From: Lycorma delicatula
Taxonomy: Eukaryota; Arthropoda; Insecta; Hemiptera; Fulgoridae
Assembly (NCBI RefSeq): GCF_047948215.1
Contig: NC_134458.1
Location: 138,988,536-139,052,535, forward strand
DNA: 64,000 bases
Direction of reading: 5' to 3'
Shown here piece by piece: positions 1 to 38,400 of the stretch. Positions within the stretch are counted from its first letter, which is position 1. Every line of letters starts with the position of its first letter. The position numbers and the translations under genes were made by a program. Under the pieces are notes generated by a model, which saw only the letters and a program-made list of their open reading frames with translations, was not told the origin of the DNA and searched no databases.

Positions 1-746
1 GTAATTGAATGTGATGAGTAAGAAATAAATAATACACTATATTAAGCTGAAATGAAATCATATCTTTAGGTAACATTCTTTATTACATATAATTTTTAAT
101 GAAAATTCTTCCTTTACTTTGCATAAAAGAAGAAAATCAAATAATATTCTGAGAAAAATATAAATACACCCCATCAATGCAAAAAAAAGTTAAAGTTCTT
201 TCAATTAAAATTGGTTATGTTTCTGAAAATAAGAACTCCTCTAACCAGTAAGTTAAAACAATTATAGCAATCAGTGACTAGTCCATATCATCAGTAACTT
301 TCTGATTGTCTCCAAAAATATGACTGCAGTACCATGCACTAAAGACCATGAGCTCCAAGGTAAGAAATTTACAACTAGAAAAACAGCAACAGATAAAAGT
401 TATGTTTTAAACAGGTAAAAAAAGAAAACTATCATCAGTAACACTAGATAATGCCAGTGTAAGAACAGCATCATTATTAACAGATAATGGTCACTGAAAA
501 TGTTCTGAAGTATTTAAAAACATTTTATAATAAAATTTGGTTTGGTTTATCATTGGAAACATTTTTAAATTAGAATTAAATTTTACACTATATATGTAGT
601 TTGACAACCCGCAATAATACTGCTTATGCAATTTACATGCTACATTATAAAATAATTAAATTAACATCCAGATATAAGGAAGAAATCTGAAAAATTATAA
701 TACATTACACAATTTAAAAAATACATACAAATAAATAAAGGCAATT
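1..746. other. SPT16 intron sequence, nothing recognised
   Basis: AT-rich sequence left of the transposon at 747. I looked on the minus strand for the SPT16 exon that should follow exon 9 and found none. Confidence 0.6.
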
Positions 747-896
747 CAAAAAGGACTTCACAACTTTAAAAGCATATGAAAATTCATTTAGATACCTTTT
801 AGATTCAGTTGAGGTCTCATTTCGTGGAACAACATATCATTTTGTCCCCCAACATTCACTTTGGTTTGATATGGCTTCCATTTGTAATGTGACATA

Positions 897-2182
897 CGAG
901 GTGCGACAATAAAGTAATGAGACTGATTTTTCTTTGCAAGATGTGGCAACCCTTCAGCTTGCGTAGACACACCATCTTTGACCTTGGTCTATAAGCTACT
1001 TCTAGTCCAAGCGGCACATTGATGCAACTGCTTAGTCGTGAGCTGTAATAAGGGAACACGTGCTTGTCTCTCGTCACAGAAATGAAACCACAAAATATTG
1101 CTTATGATAAGCTTATGGTAATATAACTTATGGTAAGCTTCAGAAGGCTTTTGGAGAGGAGGTTATGTCAAGAGCTCAAGTTCTTCGGTGACATAAAATT
1201 TTTAGTGAAGGCAGAACGAATGTTGAAGATAAAGACCGCAGTGGATGACCATCAACCTCACGGACAGATGTCAACTTGACCAGGGTGCGTGAAATTGTAC
1301 GATCTGATCGAAGATTATCCGTGAAAATGATTGCAGAAGAACTCAACATCAATCGATGTTGAACGGTTCGTCTAATATTAACTGAAGATCTTGGTATGAG
1401 AAAGATTTGTGCAAAAATGGTCCCCAAAAATCTCACACACCAGCAGCGAGAAACACGGAAAAATGTGGCAGCCGATCTGTTAGAGCAAACGGAAATCAAT
1501 CCAGATTTGTTGAACCGTGTTATCACTGGTGATGAAGGTTGGTTTTTTTCAATACCATCCAGAGACAAAACGCCAAAGTTCGCAATGGTGCTCAAAGGGA
1601 TCACCCAGACCAAAAAAAGCTTGCATGTCAAAGTCAAAAGTGAAATGCATGCTTGTGTGCTTCTTTGATTCCAAGGGAATTGTTCATAAAGAGTGGATGC
1701 CTTCTGGACAAACAGTTAACCAATATTTCTACAAAGAAATTTTAGAAAGACTTCGTAAACGAGTTCTTCGTGTCCGTGCCAACATTGCTGATAATTGGAT
1801 TCTGTATCACGATAATGCACCATCCCATACTGCTCTGTCAGTACAGCAATTTTTAACCTCAAAACAAATTTCAGTACTACCACAGCCACCTTATTCACCA
1901 GATATCGCTCCGTGCGACTTTTTTCTATTTCCAACAGTCAAAATGGCGGTCAAGGGACACCATTTTCAAACAACACAAGATGTCCAAAAAGCTGTGACGA
2001 GGGTCTTGGAGGATATTACAGAAGATGAGTTCCAGAAATGTTACAATCAATGGCAGAAGCGCTGGAATAAGTGTGTGCAATCAAGAGGGGAACTACTTTG
2101 AAGGAGGCAACACTAGACATGACTAAAACGGTAAGCAACATTTTTTTTCACATCAGTCTCATTACTTTATTGTTGCACCTCA
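897..2182 (+). mobile_element. mariner transposon, 1286 bp, nested in the 747-3331 element
   Basis: Terminal inverted repeats of about 30 bp (GAGGTGCGACAATAAAGTAA at the left; complement with one mismatch at the right) flanked by TA at 895-896 and 2183-2184, the standard mariner target duplication. It carries a transposase pseudogene, listed separately. Confidence 0.92.
1180..2101 (+). pseudogene. mariner transposase, frameshifted (DD34D)
   Basis: Homology starts near 1180 and runs to a stop at 2101. VREIVRSDRR and KMIAEELNINR (HTH) precede a stop near 1361; the catalytic core has GDEGW (first D), YHDNAPSHTA (second D) and PPYSPDIAPCDFFLF (third D), with 34 residues between the second and third, as in mariners. 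A frameshift near 1545 in a T-run separates the frame starting at 1396 from the one ending at 2101. The N-terminus is damaged. Not functional. Confidence 0.88.
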
Positions 2183-3331
2183 TACATCCCACCTAAGTAG
2201 ATTTCATTCAAGAATGTAGTCAGCAAGTCAGTCACCTCTGCAGCTGTGGCGTTAATTCAACGTTTTACCACAATGAGACCAGCAGGAAATGGTGGTACAT
2301 ACACCCGATCTTTAATGAAACCCCACCAGAAAAATTCTAGCAAGGTCAAACTTGGGGAGCAAGGTGGCAGTACAATTGGACTTTCATGACCAATTCACCA
2401 ACCTGGGAATCGAGTATCAAGAAAATTTCAGACTTCTAGGTAGTTGTGAGGTGGCGCCCCATCTTGCTGATAGTAATGGTTGTCCATCTTGGTCATCATC
2501 ATCTAACTGAGGAATTAGAACATTTTGAAGCATGTCCAGATAAACGATACCATTTACGGGTTGCCTCTTGGAAGAACAGAGGCTGTACAGTCTTTGTTTA
2601 GTGAACAAAAAACATTGACCTTAGGGCTATCATGAATGTGCTGCAAAGTTTCATACGAGTTTCCACTATCCCATATTCAGCAGTTATGGGTGTTCACCTT
2701 ACCACTGATGTGAAATATTAACTCATCACTAAAAATTGCATTGTCTAAAAACATATCATTGTCTGCAATTCTATCCATCATATCCACAGAACTGCAGCCG
2801 AGCAAATTTGTCGTCATCTGTAAACCATGATTAGTTTATATGGCTTCAAGTGCAATCATTTACAGAATATGCACCAAACAGTTGTTTGTGGATCCCAGTC
2901 TCATGTGACGCATGTTCAGTTGATTTCTTCAGACTGCGTGCTAAGCTTTCTCAGAGTTGTTCCACAGAAGCTTCAGGGATGTGTGGGTGTCCTGGTGATT
3001 TTGTATGTTTACAAAACAACCTATCTCAATGAAAGTTTGGTGCCAAGTAAATTTAAATTGTATGCCTACTAGGAGGCTCCCTACCGTACTCTCTACAAAA
3101 CTTATGTTAAACCGCGGTTGCTGACTGCAAATCATAAAACCAAAACACACAGAAGCAGGTTCCCACACCAGTAAATGTATCCATTTTTAACAACACTGGT
3201 GTACGAATTGAATACTAATGAACTACATGAGTCAAAACTTGATGTGTTCTGTTATGAAATGTGACCTCAACCGAATCTGTAAGTTATCTAAATAAATTTT
3301 TGTATGCTTTTAAAGTTGTGAAGTCCTTTTT

Positions 3332-3442
3332 TAAATCACCTGTTATAAGAATTACAAACATAAATTAAGATGAGCATGCATGAAACTATAATTATTTCAT
3401 ATGAATAAGAAAAATATATTTAGGCTAAAATTTTATACATAC
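3332..3442. other. Short SPT16 intron stretch
   Basis: AT-rich sequence between the transposon edge and the exon 9 donor. Nothing else seen. Confidence 0.5.
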
Positions 3443-28211
<24,769 letters not shown>

Positions 28212-29342
28212 AATGATACTAACTACTTATAACTTCAGTTTATACAATAATTCCTTTTTATGTCGACAAAAACAATAAAACAGAATTTACGCAACGCACG
28301 AACACACACTACATGGAAAGGGACTAACAGAACAACGCACACTGCCAACTAAATATGGCGGGAAGTAACATCCTAAATATTTAAGATTAACTTTCATAAT
28401 ATTAATCTATTCATTTTTTACTAGAAGAGAAAATAAATATTGTTTATTTATCATTAAATACAATCTTAATCAATTGTTAATGTATCTTTTAAACCACTTT
28501 TGGCATTATAATAAACGTAGTTAGTAGAATCACCTAAAGATCATGAAACTAGTATTAGAAAGCAAACAAGTGTATAAAAACAATGCTAAATTATAAATTA
28601 ATTCAGTGTATTTCTATTGAAGAAAAATAAAATGTTGCTAAAACCGTTTTATATCTATTTTAACGTTTTTTAATGGTAAAGAAGAAATTAATATATTTAT
28701 TTCTGAACGGTTTTTATCGATTGTTAAACATCTTTAATTAGTAATTTAAAGATTAGTACGAAATTTTTATGAAAATTAAAAGCAAAAAAACAATATTTTA
28801 ATCTATGATTTTATTCAATTCAGTAATAGTATATGTACCGATAATATTACCAGAAAATAAAGATACGATATATGCAACTGTATTTAACCGTTACTTCCTA
28901 TCGATGTACAGAAATGTAGTATTGAATGACTGCTGTGAATTACGGTTAGGTTAACGAAATATCCGTTTTGTGTTTACGTCGTTTTGTTATATAAAATATG
29001 AATTTTGTTTTGATATAAGTGTCTATATTCAAGACTGTATTTGTATTTACTCTCTTATGAACTTAGAAGTAATCTATCTACAAATTTTGAGTTCAGTGAA
29101 CGTTAATACTTTACTGCAATTTGAATAAGGCTGGCGCTTGTAACGATAATTTAAAAAATCGACTCCTCATTATTTACGCCTAAAGAGTTCCGCTGATTTG
29201 ATTAATTTAATAATTCGTCAGTTGTAACTTATACATACCCTTTTAAATTCATATCACTCGTTCCACAAAATTTGTTTTGCGTGCGTTATTTAATAATACA
29301 CTATTTATTTTTCTGCTATAATTGGTTTTGTTAGGTCTGAAA
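28212..29342. promoter_or_regulatory. Divergent promoter region between SPT16 and LIN37
   Basis: 1.13 kb separate the two start codons and must contain both 5' UTRs and promoters. No further coding homology or recognisable transposon was seen here. The part next to SPT16 (28300-28365) is less AT-rich than its surroundings and holds the GGCGGGAA motif. No clear TATA box can be tied to either start. Transcription starts cannot be placed from sequence alone. Confidence 0.7.
28355..28364 (+). promoter_or_regulatory. ATGGCGGGAA: E2F-like site overlapping a YY1/Pho-like core
   Basis: GGCGGGAA at 28357-28364 fits the core of E2F/DP sites (TTTSGCGC-type, here GGCGGGAA). The overlapping ATGGCGG resembles the YY1/Pleiohomeotic core. 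It lies about 145 bp upstream of the SPT16 start codon and about 980 bp upstream of LIN37. The match is visible; binding is inference. Confidence 0.4.
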
Positions 29343-29421
29343 ATGGTAAAAAAACGTTGTGTTAAGACTCCCACTGCTAACAGAGTTAAAAGTGAAGACA
29401 AAGACGCTAGATCACCGTTAA
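29343..29421 (+). CDS. LIN37/mip40: LIN37 exon 1 (residues 1-26, split codon 27)
   Basis: ATG at 29343 opens a basic N-terminus ([10 protein letters not shown]). The exon ends at A before a strong GTAAGA donor. It is short and not itself conserved, so the start depends on frame and position only. Confidence 0.75.
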
Positions 29422-32400
29422 GTAAGATTTTATTTTAAATAAAATGTAATTCTTATGACAACTGTTAGTAATTCTTATGACAACTGTTAAACCGACACTG
29501 AAGGTTTCTCTTGTAATATTTTGATACATTGTAATATAGTTAAAAGAAATGTATGCTTATAAGTTGTTCTTATCACCTAATTTGTATTGCTCACAGTAAG
29601 ATAAATAGTAATTAATTCATTACATTGTGTCCTTTATAATTAATGGTTTAAACATGTTAAGAATTATCTGTCAAAATACTTGTAAAAGTGTTTTATTCTT
29701 GTAAGTGTTGGTTTTTTTTTAAATTTTAAGTACATTTTACCATGCTTATGATTGATTATTGCTAGAAATGTGTTTGAGCATATTTTAAAACTTGATTTGT
29801 CGGTAATCTGATGTTCATCAATGAGTACTTGAAAAATTTGGAAAAAAAACATGATCTGTGTGTTTCAGATGCCATCATGGCATATATCACATATATGTAA
29901 GTAACATCATAGCATTTATTTAAAAAAATATTGCACTTGAAATTATTTTTATTACATTTAGAATTTGGATACAGCATGGACTTGCCTTTACTAGTGAGTT
30001 TAATTTTGTGTGTTTTTCATAGGAATATTAATGTTCAATTATGAAAATGCTACAAAAATCATAAGTGAATTTAAAAAATGCCAAGCTTAACAAGGTCAGA
30101 ACCTCAGATAATAAGCTAATTAATTTATGACTATATTCATTCTATCATTAAAAGAAAAAAATGGTAAATTATTATTCAAGTATTATGTGGTAAGCATTTG
30201 CTTGACAAACAAAGCTGTTATTCCTTAATATGTAACAATAGTTGGAGTTTTCAGTTTATTACCACCTTTGATGTTCATCCAAATTTGATAACATAGTGCT
30301 TTAAATAATTTTTTATTTATTTATAGGTGGTGATGATGTAATGGTAGTTGCCAGAGACAGATTAAAAGGAGCATTACAAGACTTAATTGATCAAAGTGAT
30401 GATGACTCTGAATCAAGCCAAGATGAATGTCCACCAACTCCATCTCCTGTTATCAAATCGCCTATCAAAAAGTTTGTATTGATATTTAAAATTCAGCGTA
30501 AATTCTAGTTTTTTAATCAAATATATAATTATTATTATTATTACACAATTTCACCAAACTATTACTATATTGATAATTTATTTCTATTAATATAATACTG
30601 CAGGGACTCCAGGGAAAGTTTGCAAACTGTAGACTGAGTGCAGGGAAGCTCTGGTATAATGATCATGTATCAATTTCTAACTACAAGTTTGTATTCTGTT
30701 AATCTCCTTTTCAGCATCTAAGTGAAAGTATGGAGCAACAGTGTACTGATGCAATTTAGTTTTAAAACCAGCTAAAATTTCCAGTTAAAGAAACCCATTT
30801 TACATTAAAGTAATATAATTATAAATTTTAATTTATTTATGTATACCAGGTTACAGAGTAACAGCACAGTAACATGATGTCAACAGTACTATGCAGAGAT
30901 GCCAAGGCATCTGTGTACAGACTGGTGTGTAAATGTACCAGTAAATGTGTAGTCTTAAACAGACTCAGGCCGACCACTCCTGAGACCTATGGTTAATTGA
31001 AACCAAACACCAAAGAACACCGGTATCCACAGTCTAGCCTTTAAATCCATGTAAAAGCAACTGCCTTTACAAGGACTCAAAGCTTAGAACTCTTGATTTT
31101 GCAATGACGAGTTTAACTAGACCAACCTGGTGGGTTATATAATATTATGAACTAGCTCTTTGTATGTTTGATATGAATGTATAGTCATTTTGTTTTGTAA
31201 CATACAAGTTATAATTCAGTGTCTTGAATTAACAAAAAATTAATGTATTGCAATAAGTTATATAAACAAGTTATCTACTAAATTATGGTTTCATTAATTG
31301 TCCAGTATTTTGTTTAGGGTCTAGATAAATATTTTGGAATAAATTGTTGTTGGGGTAAATTTAATTAAATATGTCTGTACAGGAATATATTGCTCCTCTC
31401 CAACTAAAAACAGCCTAGTTTGAATCTGCTTGCTGCCTTTAGAGATCTTGAGCCTTTCCTTTAGGTTGGAATTGTTTGATTTGTGGCTTTTCCGACAGTA
31501 GATTTTTCTTTATTAACAACTACCAACCTCTTCTTATCCTCATTTCCTTCTTATCAAGTTTCAATTTTGTGGATGGAGATCTGACCCTGCTACATTTATG
31601 AGGAACGCCTATGTATAACTACTTGGGATGGGAACTATTGCCTCCACCATGAATTTTTCATTTTCAGGCTAATAATTTTTAATATTGATGTTTAAAAAAG
31701 TAAAAAAAAAAAAGGGCTTAATGGATCTAGTATACTAATTTCAAAATTGGTTCAATTAAAAAAAAATGAGTTCTAAATTCCATATAATTAAGCTACTATG
31801 TAAACATGTTCATCTGTTTGATAATTTTAGCCCCTCATTATTTTTATAATTAAAAAATGAACTGCTTTATATGTGCCATGTTATAATTTAGATTACTTTA
31901 GTAATTTAAATGTATAAAGTACAACTTAACTAATAATCAGTCACAGATTTAAAATATTAAAAAGAGCTCATTTAATAAATGGCTTCCTGGTAAGTTGGTG
32001 CTTATTTTCACTTGCATTTCATAATCTGACAATTAATACATAAAAGTTGAAATGAAACATAACAAAAAGAATAATTATAAAATTGTATTCATTAAATATG
32101 TTGAACATTTTTATCTTCTAAACTGTGATGATTATATATACCATTTTTCAGAACAAAAGGAATTAATATATCTGCCACAAAAAGTAAATTGCTAATTATT
32201 TTAAAATATATTAAAAAAAACTGAATTAAGTCGTTGAACTACTGAAAGCTTTATTAAATGATTAGAACAGAATTAATTCTTTAAGATATATTGTAATTCA
32301 ATTATATTTGTAGTATTATGAGATCAAACTGGAAAATAATTAGTTTATGCATGTTTCACACAGATAAGATTTTTTACGTGTTTTATTACTGCATAGGATC

Positions 32401-35400
32401 AGTTTGGTTACTCCATTATCCAAGTCTCTTTGAAGGGACTTTTGGGTCTTGCAGTCCTCCAGTACTTTTTCATATGTTACGATCACCGTGATCTTTCTGG
32501 TGTTGAAATGTTCATGTTTATGTTCTTGATTTTTTTGTTTAATTTTATTTTATCTGTGGTGTCTTCTGGTGAAAAGCCAATTTTTCTTCAGATCCTCTTA
32601 TTTCTCTGATTCATCTGCATTCTGTCTGGTGTTTTTCGAGCTGAGATTGTGCTGTATTAACTGTATTAAGTCTTGAATCCTCATGATTATGTCAATGGAA
32701 TTCTAATCTCCTCTTACACATGATATCAATGATACTCATTGTTCACGACTTTGTTGAACCCGATCCACCACTGCCTGTCTTTCTGGTACTTTACGTTGAT
32801 GCAGGTTCTTTCAATTTTTCTTTAGATTTTCTGGAGTTTGTCGGTCTTTGATTGCTCATTCTGGTGTTTCTGCTGCATATGTGGCTTCTGGTTTTATAAA
32901 TGTTTTAGTGTCTTGTTTCTGCTTTTATGGATAGACATTAATTTTACTGTACGTGTACCAGGTTAATTTTTGTACTTTAGCTAGTTTGTTTGTTCTTGTT
33001 TAAAGTGAGGTTTTTCATTTTGGTTGTTTGTCTTTATTTCTCTGAAGAATTTAAATTGGGGTACTAGTTTGACTTTATTACTGTTACCTTTTAATTATGT
33101 TGGTTTTTAGGTCATAATTTCTGTTTTCGAATGATATTTTGAGGCCAATTTTATTGCAATGTTTTGAAGTTCTATTATCTGTATTTTAGCTTTTCAATGT
33201 CATTTGCTAGCATTGCCATCTCGTTGGCGAAACCAAAGCAGTTTGTTTTGATTTGGTCTGTTTTTATTTTTGGGGACCATTTTTTGAGCCATTCCCCCAT
33301 TATCATTTCTAGAGTGCAACTGAATATTAGCATTAGAGTCCATCACCTTGGCACAGTCCTGTTTTAATCTCAAATGGTTTCGAGAGTTGGCCTCTGAATT
33401 TTACTTTTGACTTAGTCCTTGTGAGGGTCAGTTTTATCATGTTTATTAATTTGGGATGTAATCTGAGGTGTCTTAGAATTTTTGGTAGGGATTTTCTGAG
33501 GATACAGTCATATGCTTTCTTGAAGTCTACAATTGTTATCACCATGTCTCTCTGCTTCTTTTTTCTGTTGTAATCTATTATTAGCGTGAAAATTATGGTC
33601 TGGACTGGACAGCTCCTCCAGGGTCTGAAACCTTCCTGGTATTCGCCTAGTTTTTTCTCAAGTAGTAAACTGATCCTGTTGAGAATGATTCTTGAAAGAA
33701 TTTTGTACGTTGTGTCGAGGAGTGAGATTCCCCTGTAGTTGTTGGGTCAGTTTTGTCTGCTTTTTTGTGTAGCGGGTGGATGAGGACTGTCATCTAAAGC
33801 AGTTGGTAGTTTTTTTTTTTTATCCAGATGCCAACTTTTTGATGAAGGGTGATTTTTGCTGGTTCCCTGCATGTTTCCAGATCTTTACAAAAAGCTGATC
33901 TGCCACTTTTTAATTCTTCATCTCACCCAGATCCTGATAGACTTCTTTTATTGTGGGAGGGTTGATGTTTTCCAGTGGTTTTATTATTGGGGTGTTGTTG
34001 TCGAAGTTTAGGAGTTCTGTCAGTTCTTTGAAATTTAGGAGTTTGTTGAAATATTTAGCTAGGTTTTCCTTGTTGTCTTTATTGTTATGAGCCAAATAAT
34101 GGTTTCCATTTTTCATTGGGGTTCTTATTTTTGGATTTGTTTTTTTGATGGTTATGTGTAGTCTCTCAATTGAGTTTTGTTAAATTATTCTTATATTGAT
34201 TTCAGTATGTCTTTCTGGTGTCTTATTTTCCGTAGAGTGTGGGTGGTTCTTTTCCTTGCTTTAGTAGTTTTTGGAAGGATATTTCTGATTTTTGGGATTG
34301 GTATAATGGCCATGCTTGATGTCTCTTGTACACTGTTTCATCGCATTCACTGTTCACCATTGATGCTTTTATTGGGGGGCAAATTCTTCCACAATTTGTT
34401 TAAGGTTGTTGACTAGTACTTTGAGTTTATCCATGATTGTTATTTTTTTGTTGCTTTTTAGTAATTTTCATCCTTGTTTAGGTGGTTAGGGTCTAGTTTT
34501 AGAAGCATTGTTTTGTTGCTTCCTTTGGGGAGTGAATTTAATTTTAATTTTGATTACATAGTGATCTGAGGCTGTGTGTATTCCTCGGAGGACTTTTACA
34601 TTGTAGATGTCTTTGTGGTGTTTGTCCATGAAGACATGATTTAGCTGCCATTCTTTAGTGTAGTCGGGGTGTTTCCAGGTTTTGAGGTTTCGTCTTGATA
34701 TATGTGGATTTTGAGATTAGGTTGTGGTTTCTGCAGAAGTCAATGAGTCTCTGTTCATTTTCATTTGTTATATTCTGGGCACATTATTTTCTTATGTCAT
34801 GAGATCTTCTTTCTCTGCTTAGTTGAGCTTGAATTCTGACTAGATGTTTAACATAATTTTGGGGATGTTATTTATAGTCTGGTCGAGTAGGTCCCAGAAT
34901 GTTTCTGTTTTGTTATGGTCTTTTGGAGATTTGTTTGTATTATTATTGGGGGTGAGGCATTTATTATGGTGTAGATTTTATTAGGTACTTTTAGGGTGAG
35001 TGTTTAGATTCTTGGGGATTATCAGTTAAATTCTTATATGGAGTTTATTATTTTAAGGCTGCTTCAGTTTGATTTTGGATTTTGTGTTCTTATTCGTGTG
35101 TGCCATTCCATTGCTTCCAGTCGCATGTTATCTTCTAAGTGGCAGCCCATCGTACCCAAGACCTGCCTTCTCTGAACTCTAGTGTTACTTGGTTCAACCG
35201 GTGGAGTATTCCTTAAATGACCTTTCATAGTTGACTGTCAAGGGGTTACCTGTGGTGGGACTAGGTCCCAAGTTACAACTCCAGACATGCTCTACTAAGA
35301 TTTTAGCGGAATATGACTTGATGACAGATGAAGTTGCAAAGTTTCTTTGGATTCAGTTCACCAGATAAATGTCTTCTTTTTGTTCTGGATATATTCAGGT

Positions 35401-38400
35401 GCACCTTTTGGAAGCTCGAACTGACTTTTGCTAAAGTTGTTATTTTAAAAAGTCTGATCCTAAACATTACACCCGGTAGGACTTTATATTAAAAACATAA
35501 TATTTTGAATTATATAGATTGTGTAAAGGATTTTTTTTCTTAACTGTACTAAGTAGAGTTTTTTGGTTTTCAAATATTGTATATTTAATTACAAAATTCA
35601 TAAATAAAAGTATTACAAATTGTGTTAAATATGTTTCTTTCGAATGGATAAATAAAATGTGTATAATATATAACGTTTTTGTCATTTTAAATAAACTGAG
35701 TCATTACAGAAATATATGTAACAGAGAAATCTTGTTTAATTGCTTTTCTACTTATTATATAAAAGAATAAATGTTACTGATCTCCTCACCAGAATTTTTA
35801 TCTATCAACATTATGAAGCCTGAAGCCTTAGGTCCAAAATATAAAATGCTATATTTTTAAGTGTGTATAGATGGGCAACGTTTGCATAAAATGATATATG
35901 GTTCAGACATAACATTTTGTATAATGGCTTATATATTAGGGTCATTTTTCTACTAAATTTAAAAAATGTATCATTTGAGGGAAGGGATAAGATATTTTTA
36001 TTGTGGGTCAATTTGGTGGATCTTAGAAATATTGTTGAGCACAAGTTACTTAATAAATAAATAACTCATAGGCTTGAAAGAAAATACATTTATTAAGAAT
36101 AAAAAAGTAATTATTATTTTTAATAACATAAATGCCAAATAAAAGATATTAAAATGTGAACTTTATTAAAATCTCATGACCATTTGCAAATGGTTCTGCA
36201 AAAATGAATTTATTTTATATTTAAAATGATTTACAAATTATTATCATTGTTGTTATCTTATTTCCAAACTAAATCCAACAATCTAAATTACTATAAAAGG
36301 GTTAACAATCTAACATATTTCTATAATATTGAGTGACAGATACATCTCATCTCAAAGGGGTTAGAATTTCATGAAAATTTTCATTTTATGTATTGTTTGA
36401 CCTTTCAAAAATATTTTTGAAAAACCAGAGTTTTGTACATTTTTATATAAATTTATCTATTTTCAGTTATATGTTATCTGGTTGGAAGTAGTTTTCATTT
36501 TTTTTTAGTAATGTAAGGATAAAAATAGACTTCATATTAATAACAAGGATTGAAGTCAAAAATTTTGCTTGCAACTGTAGATGACAGTAGTTGTGTTGTC
36601 ATGCTTAAGTGTTACCATCACAGTTTGTCATTTTACTGTAATCTACATATGTGTCAGGTAACTTCATTAATAGCATTGCTCGTTATATATTTATGTTACT
36701 TATAATCTGTAGCAAGATACCTCTCATAATTTTATAGTCTCTAATTTAACCATTGTCACTTTGTCTGAGAATAATTATATAGACTGTATACCCATTTCCT
36801 TCAGTAAAGGAGAGTAAAATTTCATGTGATTGTGAATATATATTTTGTTCACTGAAGAAAGTAACAGGAAACCTTTTTACTTCTCACTTTCCCTTGTAAG
36901 CCTCTGCTATGAAATGAAAGTTATTCTTAAAAATGAGTTTATCAGTAGCAATATATATAACTTGGAGGAGTGGAAGCATCTTGGCCTTTCATCCAAGAGA
37001 GTCCCGCATTCGAATCCTAGTCAGGTATGGTAGTTTTCATTCATGCATTTCATTTAATTACCACCAAAAAAAAAATTTTTGGCAGAAAATATATTTTTTT
37101 TCATTATTTAGTTTATAATACCAGTAACATATTTTTTATCTTAAGATTTAAAAAAAAATCAAAATAAAAGTTTTCTGTCAAAAGTAACTGTAATACAAAC
37201 ACTATTCAAAAAAAGTTTTGTGTGTGGCAGTTGGATTTAAAAAAAAATTAAATTGTAAAAGCTGATCATAAAATTTAAAATTTAAAATTATTCGTTTGAC
37301 AACACAATTACTTCTTTCTTTTATAAAAACGATGTTTCTGTCAGAGATGTGGGTTCTCAATAAAATATCTTTAAGTTCACATTAAGATATTGGTGCAACT
37401 TTTAAAATTATATTTCCTGATATTTGTATAGCATCAAAATTCCAGCTTGGAGCTATTAAATGCTCTTATGTCATCAATCTTGGCCTTGCATCATACTTTG
37501 ATGACATTCTGTAAAATCATTTGCGTTCTTGTGTTAATTATGTGTTATGCTTTGTTTCTGATACAGAAACAAATAAAGTACGAACAAGGTATTTAGTAGT
37601 ATATTTTTGGGAAAGTCCCCACTGCTCAACATATTCTCAATGGTTTCACGGAAGGTTATCCCCCTCTAGATAAAAATAAAATATTACAAATATCTATGAA
37701 TGGACCAAATATGAATTTAAACTTTTTAAAATTGTACATGATCTGAAAAAAAGGTATATTTTGGAGAATTAACAGCAGTAGCATAACATTATGAATCACA
37801 AAATTTTTCTTAATTGCTCAGAAAACATAAATCTTAAAATCTGGGGAACCCTGTGTGTACATCATAATGGTTCCATCTGTCAAACATTAAGAAAAATAAA
37901 GTAGCATTTTGTACTAAACACAAAACTGAGAAACATTCGTGTTAAATAAAAGCTTATTTAAATACAGGAGTTATAAATTTCCCGCTTTACTGACTAAAAC
38001 ATTTGTTAGTCAGTAATTTTTTAGTCTTTCCTACTTAAATTTTTTTTTTTTAATTAATACATTTTGAAAACTTATTGCTATTATCAAAAGGGCATATTTT
38101 TTTAAAGAATACAGTAAAATTTCAATTATCAGAACCAAATGGGGAAAAACTAGTTCGATTTCTGAAAAGTTCCAATAAGCGAGGAATTTCCATCTTCTAA
38201 ATAAAGTATTTTACTGATCAGAAAATCTCTAAGAGAAGCTTTTTGTAAAGCAATATTTGTTTTAGAAAAGGTGGATAGTGAGGAGGAACAAATTATTATT
38301 ACTGCAAATATTTGAATATTTGGCCTATCGAGTATGCAGTAAAAAGTTAGATACTGTACTGAACTTTGCATGTTAAGAATAAATAAATTTATATAGATAA

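Larger units (their letters stand above)
747..3331 (-). mobile_element. Tc1/mariner-like DNA transposon, decayed, interrupted by a mariner
   Basis: About 60-bp terminal inverted repeats (AAAAAGGACTTCACAACTTT at 747 and its complement ending near 3331) bound an element that would be about 1.3 kb without the inserted mariner (897-2182). The minus strand carries transposase pieces: FSDELIFHISGKVNTHN near 2700, NGIVYLDMLQNVLIPQL and a broken QQDGA..HY around 2450-2560, and a final block LEFFWWGFIKDRVY near 2290-2330 where the third catalytic aspartate reads as glutamate. The coding region is full of stops and frameshifts. It sits in the SPT16 intron after exon 9. Confidence 0.8.

Noticed and set aside
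1..746. Possible SPT16 exon 10
   Set aside because: No minus-strand reading continues the family sequence after YALFIGDTV..NE; no acceptor with matching homology.
34177..34416. 79-codon plus-strand frame
   Set aside because: Reverse complement of LINE coding sequence; the meaningful reading is on the minus strand.
35467..36044. Overlapping frames of 72, 83 and 77 codons
   Set aside because: AT-rich chance frames without homology or splice context.
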